Below, piece by piece: positions 54,664 to 63,091 of a stretch of DNA of 64,000 bases. Source of the stretch: an uncultured Clostridia bacterium. Its GTDB lineage: Bacteria > Bacillota > Clostridia > Oscillospirales > Acutalibacteraceae. Positions within the stretch are counted from its first letter, which is position 1, and every line of letters starts with the position of its first letter. The notes beneath the pieces were generated by a model. That model was not told the DNA's origin, did not search any database, and saw only the letters and a program-made list of their open reading frames with translations. The translations under genes were made by a program, and so were the position numbers. The DNA is taken from the NCBI GenBank assembly GCA_944383495.1, contig CALWPT010000005.1, positions 1-64,000 on the forward strand, read 5' to 3'.

Positions 54664-55544
54664 TACGCATCCACCTCTCTCCGCTTGCCTAAATAAATTT
54701 GGGCCAGAACAATGATCAGAACCACAGCAAAAAGCAGCAGCGCCTCAGCCTGCCCCATGCCGTATTCCCGGGAAATGAAAGCCTTCTGATACACGTGCAT
54801 GGCGGCCATGCGGGTGGCGCCGTAGGGCCCGCCGTCCGTCAACGATAGGTTGACGTCGTATACCATAAAGCAGCGCTGGAGGGACAAAAACAGGCAGATC
54901 ACGAAGGAGCCAGCCATCAAAGGCATTACTACATGGCGGGTGGTTTGAAAGCCGGTGCAGCCGTCGATGCTGGCGGCCTCGATCAAATCCTTGGGCACGC
55001 TCATAAAGCCCGCCACATAAATAATCATCATGTACCCTGAATATTGCCAAACCGTGACGATTACCATGGCCCAAAACGCCTTTGCAGGATCGGACAGCCA
55101 CGATTCAGCAAACAAAGACCAGCCCAACGTTTTGCCAATCGAAACAAACGCCCGCTGAAACACAAAGTTCCAGATAAAGCCTAAAATAATGCCGCCGATC
55201 AGGTTGGGGGTAAAAAAGGCGGAACGGAAAAAATTCTGACCCTTGATGCCGCTGGTCAGCAGATAGGCCAGAAGAAAGGCCACCAGGTTAATGAGCAGTA
55301 CGGAAAACAGCACATATTTTACCGTTAGCCAAAGAGAGTTCCAGAACCCCACGTCGGTAAAGGCTTTCACAAAATTATCGAAAAACACAAATTCATGGGC
55401 GGCGGAAACGCCATCCCAGTTGGTAAAGGTTAGATACAACCCGTAAAAAAACGGAATCAAAACCACCGCGATAAACACAGCAAGCGCCGGGGCGCCAAAC
55501 AGCAGGAAAAACTTGACTTTTGCCGCCTTGGTTCGCTCATACAT
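54663..55544 (-). CDS. Carbohydrate ABC permease (MalF/MsmF type)
   Basis: A 293-aa partner with six membrane helices and the EAA loop (LIEAASIDGCTGFQTTRHVV). The start ATG follows AAGGGGG. It pairs with the second permease and the binding protein encoded before it. Confidence 0.95.
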   Translation of the reverse strand: MYERTKAAKVKFFLLFGAPALAVFIAVVLIPFFYGLYLTFTNWDGVSAAHEFVFFDNFVKAFTDVGFWNSLWLTVKYVLFSVLLINLVAFLLAYLLTSGIKGQNFFRSAFFTPNLIGGIILGFIWNFVFQRAFVSIGKTLGWSLFAESWLSDPAKAFWAMVIVTVWQYSGYMMIIYVAGFMSVPKDLIEAASIDGCTGFQTTRHVVMPLMAGSFVICLFLSLQRCFMVYDVNLSLTDGGPYGATRMAAMHVYQKAFISREYGMGQAEALLLFAVVLIIVLAQIYLGKRREVDA

Positions 55545-55628
55545 TGCGTGACCCCCTTTTCATTTTATCATGTTTGGCCCGCCGTTTTAGCTGCGGCGGC
55601 CGCTGGGTAAAAAGCCCCTTCGGTTTTC

Positions 55629-56909
55629 CTATTCCTGGTTCTTCCAATAATTCTCAATGGCAGCCGCAAGGCCGGCACGGTCAAGCCTTCCCGCCAGGTA
55701 CCGCTGCATGGCCTCGCCCAGCACCGACCAATGATCCGCGGGAACAATGGGATCCTTATTGGTTTTGCCCGCATTCACGTAATCCTGGATCGCCTTACTC
55801 AAAGGATCGGCGGGCTGGAGCGAAATATTGGAGAAGGCAGGCACTAAGCTAAGAGAATCCACCATGGCTTTCTGGCCGTCTGCGTCGTATACAAACCAAT
55901 TGAGAAAATCCTTGGCCGCCTGCTGCTGTTCGGGGGTGGCTTTCACCCGATCAATCATGATCTGCTTGGAGGCGGCGCCCAGTAAGATGGAATTGGCAAA
56001 ATCGCCGGTATCGTCGTTTAGAGGAACGGGCATTAGCCCAAATTCGGTGTTCTCCTGAACAAAATCCTCCAGATTCGTCCAGGCCCAATTGCCGTTGAAC
56101 CAAAAAGCAACGTCTCCGTCGGCCAAGTTGACGGGATCCATCGCATATTCGCTGGCCAGGGGATCAGATTTGTTAATGTTGTTGTTTTTTAATAGATCAA
56201 ACACATCCATGAGTTCCTGGAACCGCTTGTCGCTGGCTACCTGAATCTCGCCATTTTTCAATTTTTCAATATAGGCGGTTACGTCCTCCAGATTTTCTGA
56301 TTGGGCCTGATACAGCATTCCCAAATAATGCGCACCCAAAGACCAATCCTCGTTGGTAATGACGCAAGGAGTCAGCCCTTTATCTGAAAGCTGTTGGAAC
56401 AATGCCTTCAGCTTGGTCAGGGTATTGATGGAAGCGGGATCAAAGGCTCTGCCCAATGCCTTTTCGACGGCTGTTTTATTGTAAATCAGCCCCTTGCCTT
56501 CCACCCCCATGGGGAAGGAATAAACCTTTCCGTTAATGGTATAGATCTGATTGCCTGCGTCGGCAACCCATTTCTCTTCCGACAAATCCAGTGCCTTCTC
56601 TTTATATAAGGTCACTATATCGGTGGCGTCCAGCATGGCCATTGTGGGCGGCGTACCGGAATTATACATGGCGGAAATCCTTTCAAAGGGGGAGGTTCCC
56701 GTCGCCGCGGCGATTACCTCGACCCTCACGCCAGTTTTCTCCTCGTAACTCTTCGCGACCTGCTCCAGCGCGGACTGGATCTCACCCTTGGAGTTTAAGA
56801 AGGTGATGGACGTTTTATTTGCATCCGCGCCGTCATTACAGCCGGTGAACAAAACCGTGATAATCGCTGCGGCCAGCAATGCGCAGAAGGCTCTTTTCAA
56901 GTGTTTCAT
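55629..56909 (-). CDS. Sugar ABC transporter substrate-binding lipoprotein
   Basis: A 426-aa family 1 binding protein with a signal peptide and lipobox (VLFTGC, lipid Cys C24). The SSKYEEKTGVRVEV-like element (SYEEKTGVRVEVIAAA), FPMGVEGKGLIYNKTAVEKA and FWFNGNWAWTN are typical of MsmE/RafE-type proteins. AAGGATGAAA precedes the ATG. It should bind raffinose-family sugars or sucrose, judged from the enzymes beside it. Confidence 0.94.
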   Translation of the reverse strand: MKHLKRAFCALLAAAIITVLFTGCNDGADANKTSITFLNSKGEIQSALEQVAKSYEEKTGVRVEVIAAATGTSPFERISAMYNSGTPPTMAMLDATDIVTLYKEKALDLSEEKWVADAGNQIYTINGKVYSFPMGVEGKGLIYNKTAVEKALGRAFDPASINTLTKLKALFQQLSDKGLTPCVITNEDWSLGAHYLGMLYQAQSENLEDVTAYIEKLKNGEIQVASDKRFQELMDVFDLLKNNNINKSDPLASEYAMDPVNLADGDVAFWFNGNWAWTNLEDFVQENTEFGLMPVPLNDDTGDFANSILLGAASKQIMIDRVKATPEQQQAAKDFLNWFVYDADGQKAMVDSLSLVPAFSNISLQPADPLSKAIQDYVNAGKTNKDPIVPADHWSVLGEAMQRYLAGRLDRAGLAAAIENYWKNQE

Positions 56910-56976
56910 AGCGTTTCATCCTTGTCTTTTTCTCTTATTATTTTCTAAGCATCGGTAAAAAGCGGTCGCCGGGTTC

Positions 56977-56999
56977 ACCAAACCACTGTTTCGTTTGGT
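56977..56999 (-). other. Intercistronic inverted repeat
   Basis: ACCAAAC and GTTTGGT (9-base spacer) lie in the 108-bp gap between the sucrose phosphorylase and binding-protein genes. It is an mRNA processing/stability hairpin or an operator; there is no T-run. Confidence 0.5.
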
Positions 57000-57017
57000 T
57001 TATTCAAACAACAAGTC

Positions 57018-58454
57018 TTAGTAAACTACAGTCTCTTTCCCATTGTGCCGCTGTGTCACTGTGAATTGATGATCGGATAAGTCGGCTGAAAGCTCAGCCA
57101 TCCAGTCTCCCGCCTCCCGGGTGACGATAAGGCGGGTTCCCTCCAGCGCGGTTTGGCACGTTCCGCCGAAAGCGGGGCACGCGTTGCGGAACCGCATAAG
57201 CCGCAGCAAATCCTGCACCACCGGGCGCTGCACTTCCCTGGCCACCTCTTCCTTGGAATAGGAATGTCGGTTAATATCCCTTCCCTGTTTGGTAGCCTCC
57301 ATGAGAGCAATGTCGTTCCTTCCCGCAAGCGCCCCCACGTAATACACCTGCGGAATACCGGGGGCGAAAAGCTGGATCGCCCGCGCCAGCAGGTACGCCT
57401 GATCGTTATTCCCCAACGCGGAATAATAGGTGCAGTTGATCTGGTAAACGTCCAAATTGTTATAGGCCTCGGTATTATAAATCCGCTTGACATTGGCGCC
57501 TTTTGTAAACAACAGCTCCTTGGTTTCTTCCATTTCTTCCGGTCGCAGCAGATCCGCCGCATCCACCACGCCAATGCCATCATGGGTATCCAGGGTGGTA
57601 AACTGCTTACGGGGGCAAATATCCAACCAATGCTTCAGCCGTTCTCCCTTGCCAGTATAGAGCGCGTGCAGAACCAGCATGGGAAGGGCGAAGTCGTAGA
57701 CCCAGTATCCCTGACCGGCCAGCTTTATCTGCATGGAATAATGCTCGTGGATTTCTGGCAGAATCTCCACGCCCAGCGGCTGGACAATTTGCTTCGTTTC
57801 CTTTAAAAGCGTCCAAATCTCCGGTTCCACAAAAAAGCAGCTGGTATCCGGTTTTTTCACCGCGTAGGCAAACGCATCCAGCCGGATGACCGAAGCGCCC
57901 ATTTGACACATGTGTTCCAAAGTCCGCCGGATAAATTCTTTAACCGCCGGCTTTTCCACGTTCAGATCAATCTGCTCTTCGGAAAAGGTACACCAGACCG
58001 TTTCCATCGTTCCATCGGCAAAGTGCACGTCGATGGACGGAGTACGAGGTCTGCGCTTATAAATTTGATCCACCTGCTCCTTGGTTGGCGCGCCGTTTTC
58101 CCAAAAATCCTTATAGTGTATAAAAAAATCGTAGTAGGGCGATTGATCCTTGTTCCTCTGGAAATCCTGAAAGTAAGGGGAGCTTCGTGAAATGTGGTTG
58201 ATCATAAAATCAAACATCAGATAATACCGCTTGCTCAGCCGCTGAATATCCGAGAATTTCCCCAACGCGGGATCTACCTGATCATAGCGTATAGGAGCAA
58301 AGCCCCGATCGGCCGACGATGGAAAAAACGGCAGGATATGCACGCCGCCCACCGCGCCGGTAAAGTACTCGTTGAGCACGTCCTCCAATTCCCGTATATT
58401 TTTACCCATACTGTCCCCATAGGTGATCAGCATAATTTGATTAGGAATCGCCAA
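57018..58454 (-). CDS. gtfA: Sucrose phosphorylase (GH13_18)
   Basis: Splits sucrose with phosphate into glucose-1-phosphate and fructose (478 aa). The nucleophile is D193 in IRLDAFAY, the acid/base E234 in LPEIHEHY, and the stabilising Asp near 292 in TLDTHDGIG; KPDTSCFFVEPEIW is diagnostic of the subfamily. Two TTG codons can start it: 58454 has AGGGAGGG 6 bases upstream, while 58460 sits too close to it. First gene of the sugar operon, whose content matches the msm/gtfA operon of streptococci. No regulator gene is adjacent. Confidence 0.95.
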   Translation of the reverse strand: MAIPNQIMLITYGDSMGKNIRELEDVLNEYFTGAVGGVHILPFFPSSADRGFAPIRYDQVDPALGKFSDIQRLSKRYYLMFDFMINHISRSSPYFQDFQRNKDQSPYYDFFIHYKDFWENGAPTKEQVDQIYKRRPRTPSIDVHFADGTMETVWCTFSEEQIDLNVEKPAVKEFIRRTLEHMCQMGASVIRLDAFAYAVKKPDTSCFFVEPEIWTLLKETKQIVQPLGVEILPEIHEHYSMQIKLAGQGYWVYDFALPMLVLHALYTGKGERLKHWLDICPRKQFTTLDTHDGIGVVDAADLLRPEEMEETKELLFTKGANVKRIYNTEAYNNLDVYQINCTYYSALGNNDQAYLLARAIQLFAPGIPQVYYVGALAGRNDIALMEATKQGRDINRHSYSKEEVAREVQRPVVQDLLRLMRFRNACPAFGGTCQTALEGTRLIVTREAGDWMAELSADLSDHQFTVTQRHNGKETVVY

Positions 58455-58460
58455 CGTCAA

Positions 58461-58903
58461 CCCTCCCTGCCGGATCCTAGTTTTGTATCAAACTGATTTT
58501 AATTCCCAAAAATAAACGAATTAATCTATGTCTATAGCATAAATTGGGGTTCCTTTTTATGTAGGATACCTTGCAAGAGAATTATGATATTTATTTTACC
58601 GATGAAACCCCCAACTGCGTGTAATTCTTGTTTTAGATTGCCCCGCTCTGCACGCACTCATGCAGCTAACAGGTTCTTTTTTTGCACAAATCTCGCAAGC
58701 GATAAGAATGGGGATCCGGTGCAGCTGCGCCAATAGCGCTGACCGTCTGCTTTTTTGATCTCCCGATCAATCATTAGCCAATATCTGGTTTTGTAAAACG
58801 GCCAAGATCGCGCCCCAAGGACGCCAAAGACGCCTGGAGTCACGCGAAAAGCAGCGTCAATCGAAATTGGCGCTGCTTTAGCCGCAGCTTTTGGGAATAA
58901 AAC
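58461..58903. other. Regulatory gap between the sugar operon and thyX
   Basis: Divergent space with no supported gene. A hairpin with 14-base arms (58848-58861/58866-58879, AAAGCAGCG...CGCTGCTTT) lies just upstream of the thyX promoter. No clear cre site or promoter for the sugar operon was found. A minus-strand ORF of 105 codons (58658-58975) runs through this hairpin and the promoter and has no ribosome binding site. Confidence 0.4.
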
Positions 58904-58932
58904 TTTACAACCATTTTTATTTTTGGTATAAT
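58904..58932 (+). promoter_or_regulatory. thyX promoter
   Basis: TTTACA (58904-58909) and a perfect TATAAT (58927-58932), 17 bp apart. The predicted start site is near 58939. Confidence 0.8.
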
Positions 58933-58944
58933 ACTGTGTATATA

Positions 58945-59067
58945 ATGAAGGCAAAAGAAAAAATGCCGATTTCATTGAATCATCGCAGGCGAAATTGGCT
59001 GCCGGCGCTTTCTTTATATGGTTTTCCCCTTAGGGCGCAAAACCGGAAAGGTTGGAAATTAAAATGA
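58945..59067 (+). CDS. Leader ORF of 40 codons overlapping thyX
   Basis: From an ATG only about 6 bases after the predicted transcript start (so almost leaderless) 40 codons run to a TGA that overlaps the thyX start as ATGA. The product is small and basic (RRRNW in the middle). The thyX ribosome binding site AAAGG lies inside this ORF, and a GGTTTT/AAAACC hairpin sits near its end (about 59019-59044), so translation of the leader could open the thyX start. No family is recognised. Confidence 0.35.
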   Translation: MKAKEKMPISLNHRRRNWLPALSLYGFPLRAQNRKGWKLK

Positions 59068-59837
59068 AGGTTACGCTGATCACCCACACGCCGAATCCGG
59101 AAAAAGCCGTGGCTGCCGCCGCGAAGCTTTGTTATTCACCGGCGGAAATCGAAACAATTATGGATGGATTAACGCCGGAGAAAACTGCGTCCTTCGTGGA
59201 CATGCTTTCTGAAATTGGGCATGAAAGCCCCATTGAGCATGCTTCCTTTACCTTTGGGATTGAGGGGGTATCCCGCTCACTGTTGGCGCAGATCACCCGA
59301 CACCGGATGGCTTCCTTTTCCGTGCAGAGCCAGAGGTATGTGGCGGAAATGGACTTTCAGTTTGTCACGCCGCCGGAGATCGAGGCGGTGCCCGAGGCAA
59401 AAGAAATTTTTCTTCACTCCATGGGGCAAGCCCGCCGCAGCTACGAAAAGCTGACGGAGCTTTTAAAAGCAAAGCATCAAAAGGATTATTTGAAGCAGGG
59501 GATGGATGAGAAAAAGGCCGCCCGCAGCGCAGAAAAAAAAGCGATTGAAGACGCGCGCTTTGTCCTTCCCAACGCATGCGATACCAAAATGATTCTCACC
59601 ATGAACGCCCGCAGCCTTCACAATTTTTTTGCCCATCGATGCTGCAACCGCGCCCAGTGGGAAATCAGGGCCCTGGCTGATGAAATGCTTCGGCTGGTAT
59701 CCAGCGTCGCGCCCAATCTGTTTCGCCATGCGGGGCCTGCCTGTCTGCGAGGGAAATGCCCCGAGGGAAAAATGAGCTGTGGACAGATGGAGGAGGTGCG
59801 CCGCCGGTTTGCGGCGATGAAGGGCATAAACGGCTGA
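59064..59837 (+). CDS. thyX: Flavin-dependent thymidylate synthase
   Basis: FAD enzyme making dTMP from dUMP (257 aa). The ThyX motif RHRMASFSVQSQRY is present, with HESPIEHASFTF before it and LTMNARSLHNFFAHRC plus AQWEIRALADEML behind. A Cys-containing tail (GKCPEGKMSCGQ) is common in clostridial ThyX. It uses the ATG at 59064. The thymidylate kinase gene follows 98 bp downstream. Confidence 0.97.
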   Translation: MKVTLITHTPNPEKAVAAAAKLCYSPAEIETIMDGLTPEKTASFVDMLSEIGHESPIEHASFTFGIEGVSRSLLAQITRHRMASFSVQSQRYVAEMDFQFVTPPEIEAVPEAKEIFLHSMGQARRSYEKLTELLKAKHQKDYLKQGMDEKKAARSAEKKAIEDARFVLPNACDTKMILTMNARSLHNFFAHRCCNRAQWEIRALADEMLRLVSSVAPNLFRHAGPACLRGKCPEGKMSCGQMEEVRRRFAAMKGING

Positions 59838-59935
59838 CGATGGATCTGCTGCGTTTGGTTTTTGGGTGCAGCTTCTTTGCTGAAACGCCCGGATTTTTGA
59901 TTTTTGATCGGTTACGAAAGGTGTGATCGCTTGAA

Positions 59936-60625
59936 ATGAAAGGCAGGCTCATCGTTCTGGAGGGATTGGATGGAAGCGGGAAGTCCACGCAGTTTCAGAA
60001 GCTTTGGAAATCGCTGGAGCAGCAGGGCGTTCCCGTTCGGGCTATATCCTTTCCTGACTATAATGAACCGTCCTCGGCGTTGGTTCGGGGATATTTGGCG
60101 GGGGAATTTGGCGGCAAGGCAGATGCAGTCAATCCATACGCTGCTTCCAGCTTTTATGCCTGCGACCGCTTTGCCAGCTACCAAAAGCACTGGAAGCCCG
60201 ATTATGAGGCGGGAAAAGTGATTGTTGCCGCCCGGTACACCACATCCAACCCCATTTACCAGATGGTCAAGCTGCCAAGGGAAGAATGGGATGGATATTT
60301 AAGCTGGCTGATTGATTATGAATATGAAAAGCTGGCACTGCCCCGTCCGGATCTGACGATTTTTCTCGACATGCCCTTGGAGGTTTCCAAACAGCTGCTA
60401 GAGGGCCGCTATCACGGCGACCAAAGCCGCAAGGACATTCACGAACGGGACGAAGCGTACTTGTCCCGGTGCAGAAAGGCCGCCCTGCATACGGCAGAGC
60501 GTTGGAGCTGGAGCCGCGTTTGCTGCGCGCGGAACGGCGCGCCCCGGGGAATTGAAGAAATTGCCGCGGATGTATTGGCACTGACAGAGCAATGCCTGAA
60601 CCACAAGGAGATGGATTTCAAATGA
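59936..60625 (+). CDS. tmk: Thymidylate kinase
   Basis: Makes dTDP from dTMP (229 aa). P-loop LEGLDGSGKST at the start, FPDYNEPSS, FYACDRFAS (DR motif) and the LID-like part (EGRYHGDQSRKDIHERD). Its C-tail matches the clostridial form. A GAAAGG lies 15 bases before the ATG. The next gene starts within its stop codon. Confidence 0.95.
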   Translation: MKGRLIVLEGLDGSGKSTQFQKLWKSLEQQGVPVRAISFPDYNEPSSALVRGYLAGEFGGKADAVNPYAASSFYACDRFASYQKHWKPDYEAGKVIVAARYTTSNPIYQMVKLPREEWDGYLSWLIDYEYEKLALPRPDLTIFLDMPLEVSKQLLEGRYHGDQSRKDIHERDEAYLSRCRKAALHTAERWSWSRVCCARNGAPRGIEEIAADVLALTEQCLNHKEMDFK

Positions 60626-61164
60626 TCAATCTATTTTTAGCAGATGGATTTGAAGAAATTGAAGCGCTGGCGGTGGTGGATATTCTGCGCCGGGCGGAGC
60701 TGCCGGTAACTACCGTGGGAGTGGGTGCGATTCAAATATCCGGCGCCCATCATATTCCGGTGGCGGCGGATATCCTTGATGTTGCAGCCAACCAAAGCAA
60801 TCTAACCGGCGTGATTCTTCCCGGCGGCGGGCAGGGAACTATCCGGCTGGAAAAATCCCCGGTGGTTCAGTCCTTTATTGACCGGGCTGCGCGGGAGGGA
60901 AAAACCATCGGGGCAATCTGTGCCGCGCCTTCGATTCTAGGGCACAAGGGCCTTTTGAGAGGAAAGAAAGCGGTGTGTTATCCCGGCTTTGAAAAGGAAT
61001 TGGAGGGTGCGGATATTGTCGATGCTCCTGTGGCGGAGGACGGGAATATTATTACCTCCAAAGGGGCGGGAACAGCCATTTTATTTGCACTTGCGCTGGT
61101 AAAAAGATTTGCGGGAGCAGCGGCGGCAGACCGCGTCCGGGCGGCGATCCAATGGCCCCTATAA
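60622..61164 (+). CDS. DJ-1/PfpI family protein
   Basis: A 180-aa class I glutaminase-like fold protein: LFLADGFEEIEALAVVDILR, ILPGGGQGT and the nucleophile elbow GAICAAPSILG (Cys near 101). DJ-1 family members act in protein deglycation or repair or as chaperones; the true role is unsettled. The ATG overlaps the tmk stop, with AAGGAG upstream. Confidence 0.93.
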   Translation: MINLFLADGFEEIEALAVVDILRRAELPVTTVGVGAIQISGAHHIPVAADILDVAANQSNLTGVILPGGGQGTIRLEKSPVVQSFIDRAAREGKTIGAICAAPSILGHKGLLRGKKAVCYPGFEKELEGADIVDAPVAEDGNIITSKGAGTAILFALALVKRFAGAAAADRVRAAIQWPL

Positions 61165-61742
61165 ACGACATTCGCGGCTATAAAGCAGAGCTGCGGGAAT
61201 ATTATAAAGCCAAGCGGCGGGAAATGGAGCCCGCTTTGAAAGACGCGTTGGACCAGCAAATCCTGGAGCGCGTTCTGCGGTTGTATCAATATCGAAGCTG
61301 TAAGCAGCTGCTCACCTATGTGTCCACCTCCATCGAGGTAAACACCCGGGCGCTCATCATCCGGGCGCTACAGGACGGAAAGCGGGTAGCGGTGCCTCGC
61401 TGCGTTCCCGGAACCAGGGAAATGGAATTTTACTATATTGCCTCCTTATCCGAGCTGTCTCCCGGCAGCTTTGCAGTGGATGAGCCGAATCCAAAAAAGG
61501 CTCGAAAGGTTACGGACTTTTCCGGCGCCCTTTGCATTGTACCCGCATTGTGCTTTGACAACCGGGGGTATCGCCTTGGATACGGAAAGGGATACTACGA
61601 CCGATTTTTAAGCGGGTTTGAGGGTCCCACTGCTGGATTATGCTATAGCTCCGGCATTCGCCGCCATTTATTTTACGGCCGGTTTGACCGGCGGGTAGAT
61701 GTGATTGTGACCGAACGATATATCAAACGGGTTCGGCCCTAG
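61152..61742 (+). CDS. 5-formyltetrahydrofolate cyclo-ligase
   Basis: ATP-dependent enzyme that recycles 5-formyl-THF to methenyl-THF (196 aa). N-terminal KAELREYYKAKRREM, substrate loop VPRCVPGTREMEFY and the ATP/Mg loop LGYGKGYYDRFL are diagnostic. It overlaps the DJ-1 gene by 13 bp. It links to the folate use of thyX and glyA. Confidence 0.95.
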   Translation: MAPINDIRGYKAELREYYKAKRREMEPALKDALDQQILERVLRLYQYRSCKQLLTYVSTSIEVNTRALIIRALQDGKRVAVPRCVPGTREMEFYYIASLSELSPGSFAVDEPNPKKARKVTDFSGALCIVPALCFDNRGYRLGYGKGYYDRFLSGFEGPTAGLCYSSGIRRHLFYGRFDRRVDVIVTERYIKRVRP

Positions 61743-61774
61743 CGGGCAGGACTGTTAAGGGAGGAGTCAGCCCG

Positions 61775-63091
61775 ATGAACGATGAGAAAAACACGCCTTT
61801 GGAAAGCGGACAGCCTGCCGGGCAGCCGGAACCAAACGATGAAATGCCGGCGGTGGAAAATCTGAAAGCGCCGTCTGAAGCGGAGCAGAACGGCATAAAG
61901 CTGGCAGCGGATTTCCGGATGGAGGGAATGAAGGATCCGTCTCTTCCCGGCGGGCTCCGGGAAGAGGCTGCGGATACCACGCCCGCGCCAACACAGGCAG
62001 AAATTGAGGCGGCGCTGAAGGCGCGCAAATCAGGAAGCCGAAAAAGGAAAAAGAAAAAAAAATCCGGGTGCTTGGTCTCTGCCATATGGGTGGGGGTTAT
62101 TGGTATCATTTCCATTGCTCTTGCGGTCTGTATTATTTTTACCTTTTCAGAAATCCTCGGCATCAGCAAGGACGAAGAGGTCATGGTGACCATTGACCAG
62201 GGCGATTCGGTGGACGTGATTGCCCAAAAACTCAAGGATGCAAACGCCATAAACTACCCCATTATTTTCCGCCTTTACTCCAAACTGAAGGGAGCGGATG
62301 ATAAGTTTCAATACGGAACCTATCTCTTTAACAGCAATATTGGAGTGGATGGAATCATCGAAGAACTCCAGCAGCCCGGCGAAAACCAAGAAAATGTGGT
62401 CTCTTTGCGTATCCCGGAGGGAGCGACGGCTGATGAGATCATGGAGTTGCTGGAGGAGCAGGGCGTAACCACCAAGGGAAAATTCCGAACCGCCATGAAG
62501 AAAAAAGCGTTTGATTCCTATGCTTTTTCGTCCTCTATCCCAGAGGGGAAGGTTTACTATAAATTTGAAGGATACTTATTTCCCGACACCTATCAGTTTA
62601 TCAAGGACGCTTCTGACCGGTCGGGCGAAAGGGCGCTTGAGATCATCCTGGACAATATGGACAAAAAACTGCCGGACAGTTATTATGACCGCGCAGAAGA
62701 CTTGGGCTATACCATGCATGAAATCATGACGCTGGCTTCTATTGTGGAGGCCGAGGCCAGCGGCTTTGAGAAGGAAATGCCCAATGTCGCGGCCGTGTTT
62801 TTCAACCGACTGAACTGGGAGGACCAGCCAAACCTGCTAGGCTCTACACCCACCGCCAGCTATCCCTACGGCAATGGAAAATATGATACCAACAAAAATC
62901 CCGGCCTACCGCCGGGGCCTATTTGCAGCCCCTCTCTGTCCGCTATTCGGGCGGTGCTGTATCCCACTGAAGAGTTTCAGTATGATTATTTTGTAACGGA
63001 TAAAAACATGGAATTTTATTATACTAAGACCCTGCAAGAACATAACGCAACCATAGCTCGGCTGAAAAAGGAAGGCATGTGGGACGGCTGA
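61775..63091 (+). CDS. mltG: Endolytic murein transglycosylase MltG
   Basis: Membrane-anchored enzyme that cuts growing glycan strands (438 aa). About 90 acidic, Pro-rich residues and a basic cluster (RKRKKKKK) precede one membrane helix (about 97-122), then a LysM-like region and the YceG domain with catalytic Glu near 325 (ASIVEAEASG) and FFNRL. LPPGPICSPSLSAIRAVL near the end is diagnostic. The stop overlaps the next start. Confidence 0.96.
   Translation: MNDEKNTPLESGQPAGQPEPNDEMPAVENLKAPSEAEQNGIKLAADFRMEGMKDPSLPGGLREEAADTTPAPTQAEIEAALKARKSGSRKRKKKKKSGCLVSAIWVGVIGIISIALAVCIIFTFSEILGISKDEEVMVTIDQGDSVDVIAQKLKDANAINYPIIFRLYSKLKGADDKFQYGTYLFNSNIGVDGIIEELQQPGENQENVVSLRIPEGATADEIMELLEEQGVTTKGKFRTAMKKKAFDSYAFSSSIPEGKVYYKFEGYLFPDTYQFIKDASDRSGERALEIILDNMDKKLPDSYYDRAEDLGYTMHEIMTLASIVEAEASGFEKEMPNVAAVFFNRLNWEDQPNLLGSTPTASYPYGNGKYDTNKNPGLPPGPICSPSLSAIRAVLYPTEEFQYDYFVTDKNMEFYYTKTLQEHNATIARLKKEGMWDG

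Noticed and set aside
58658..58975. Minus-strand ORF of 105 codons upstream of thyX
   Set aside because: It contains the thyX promoter and a 14-bp hairpin and lacks a ribosome binding site.
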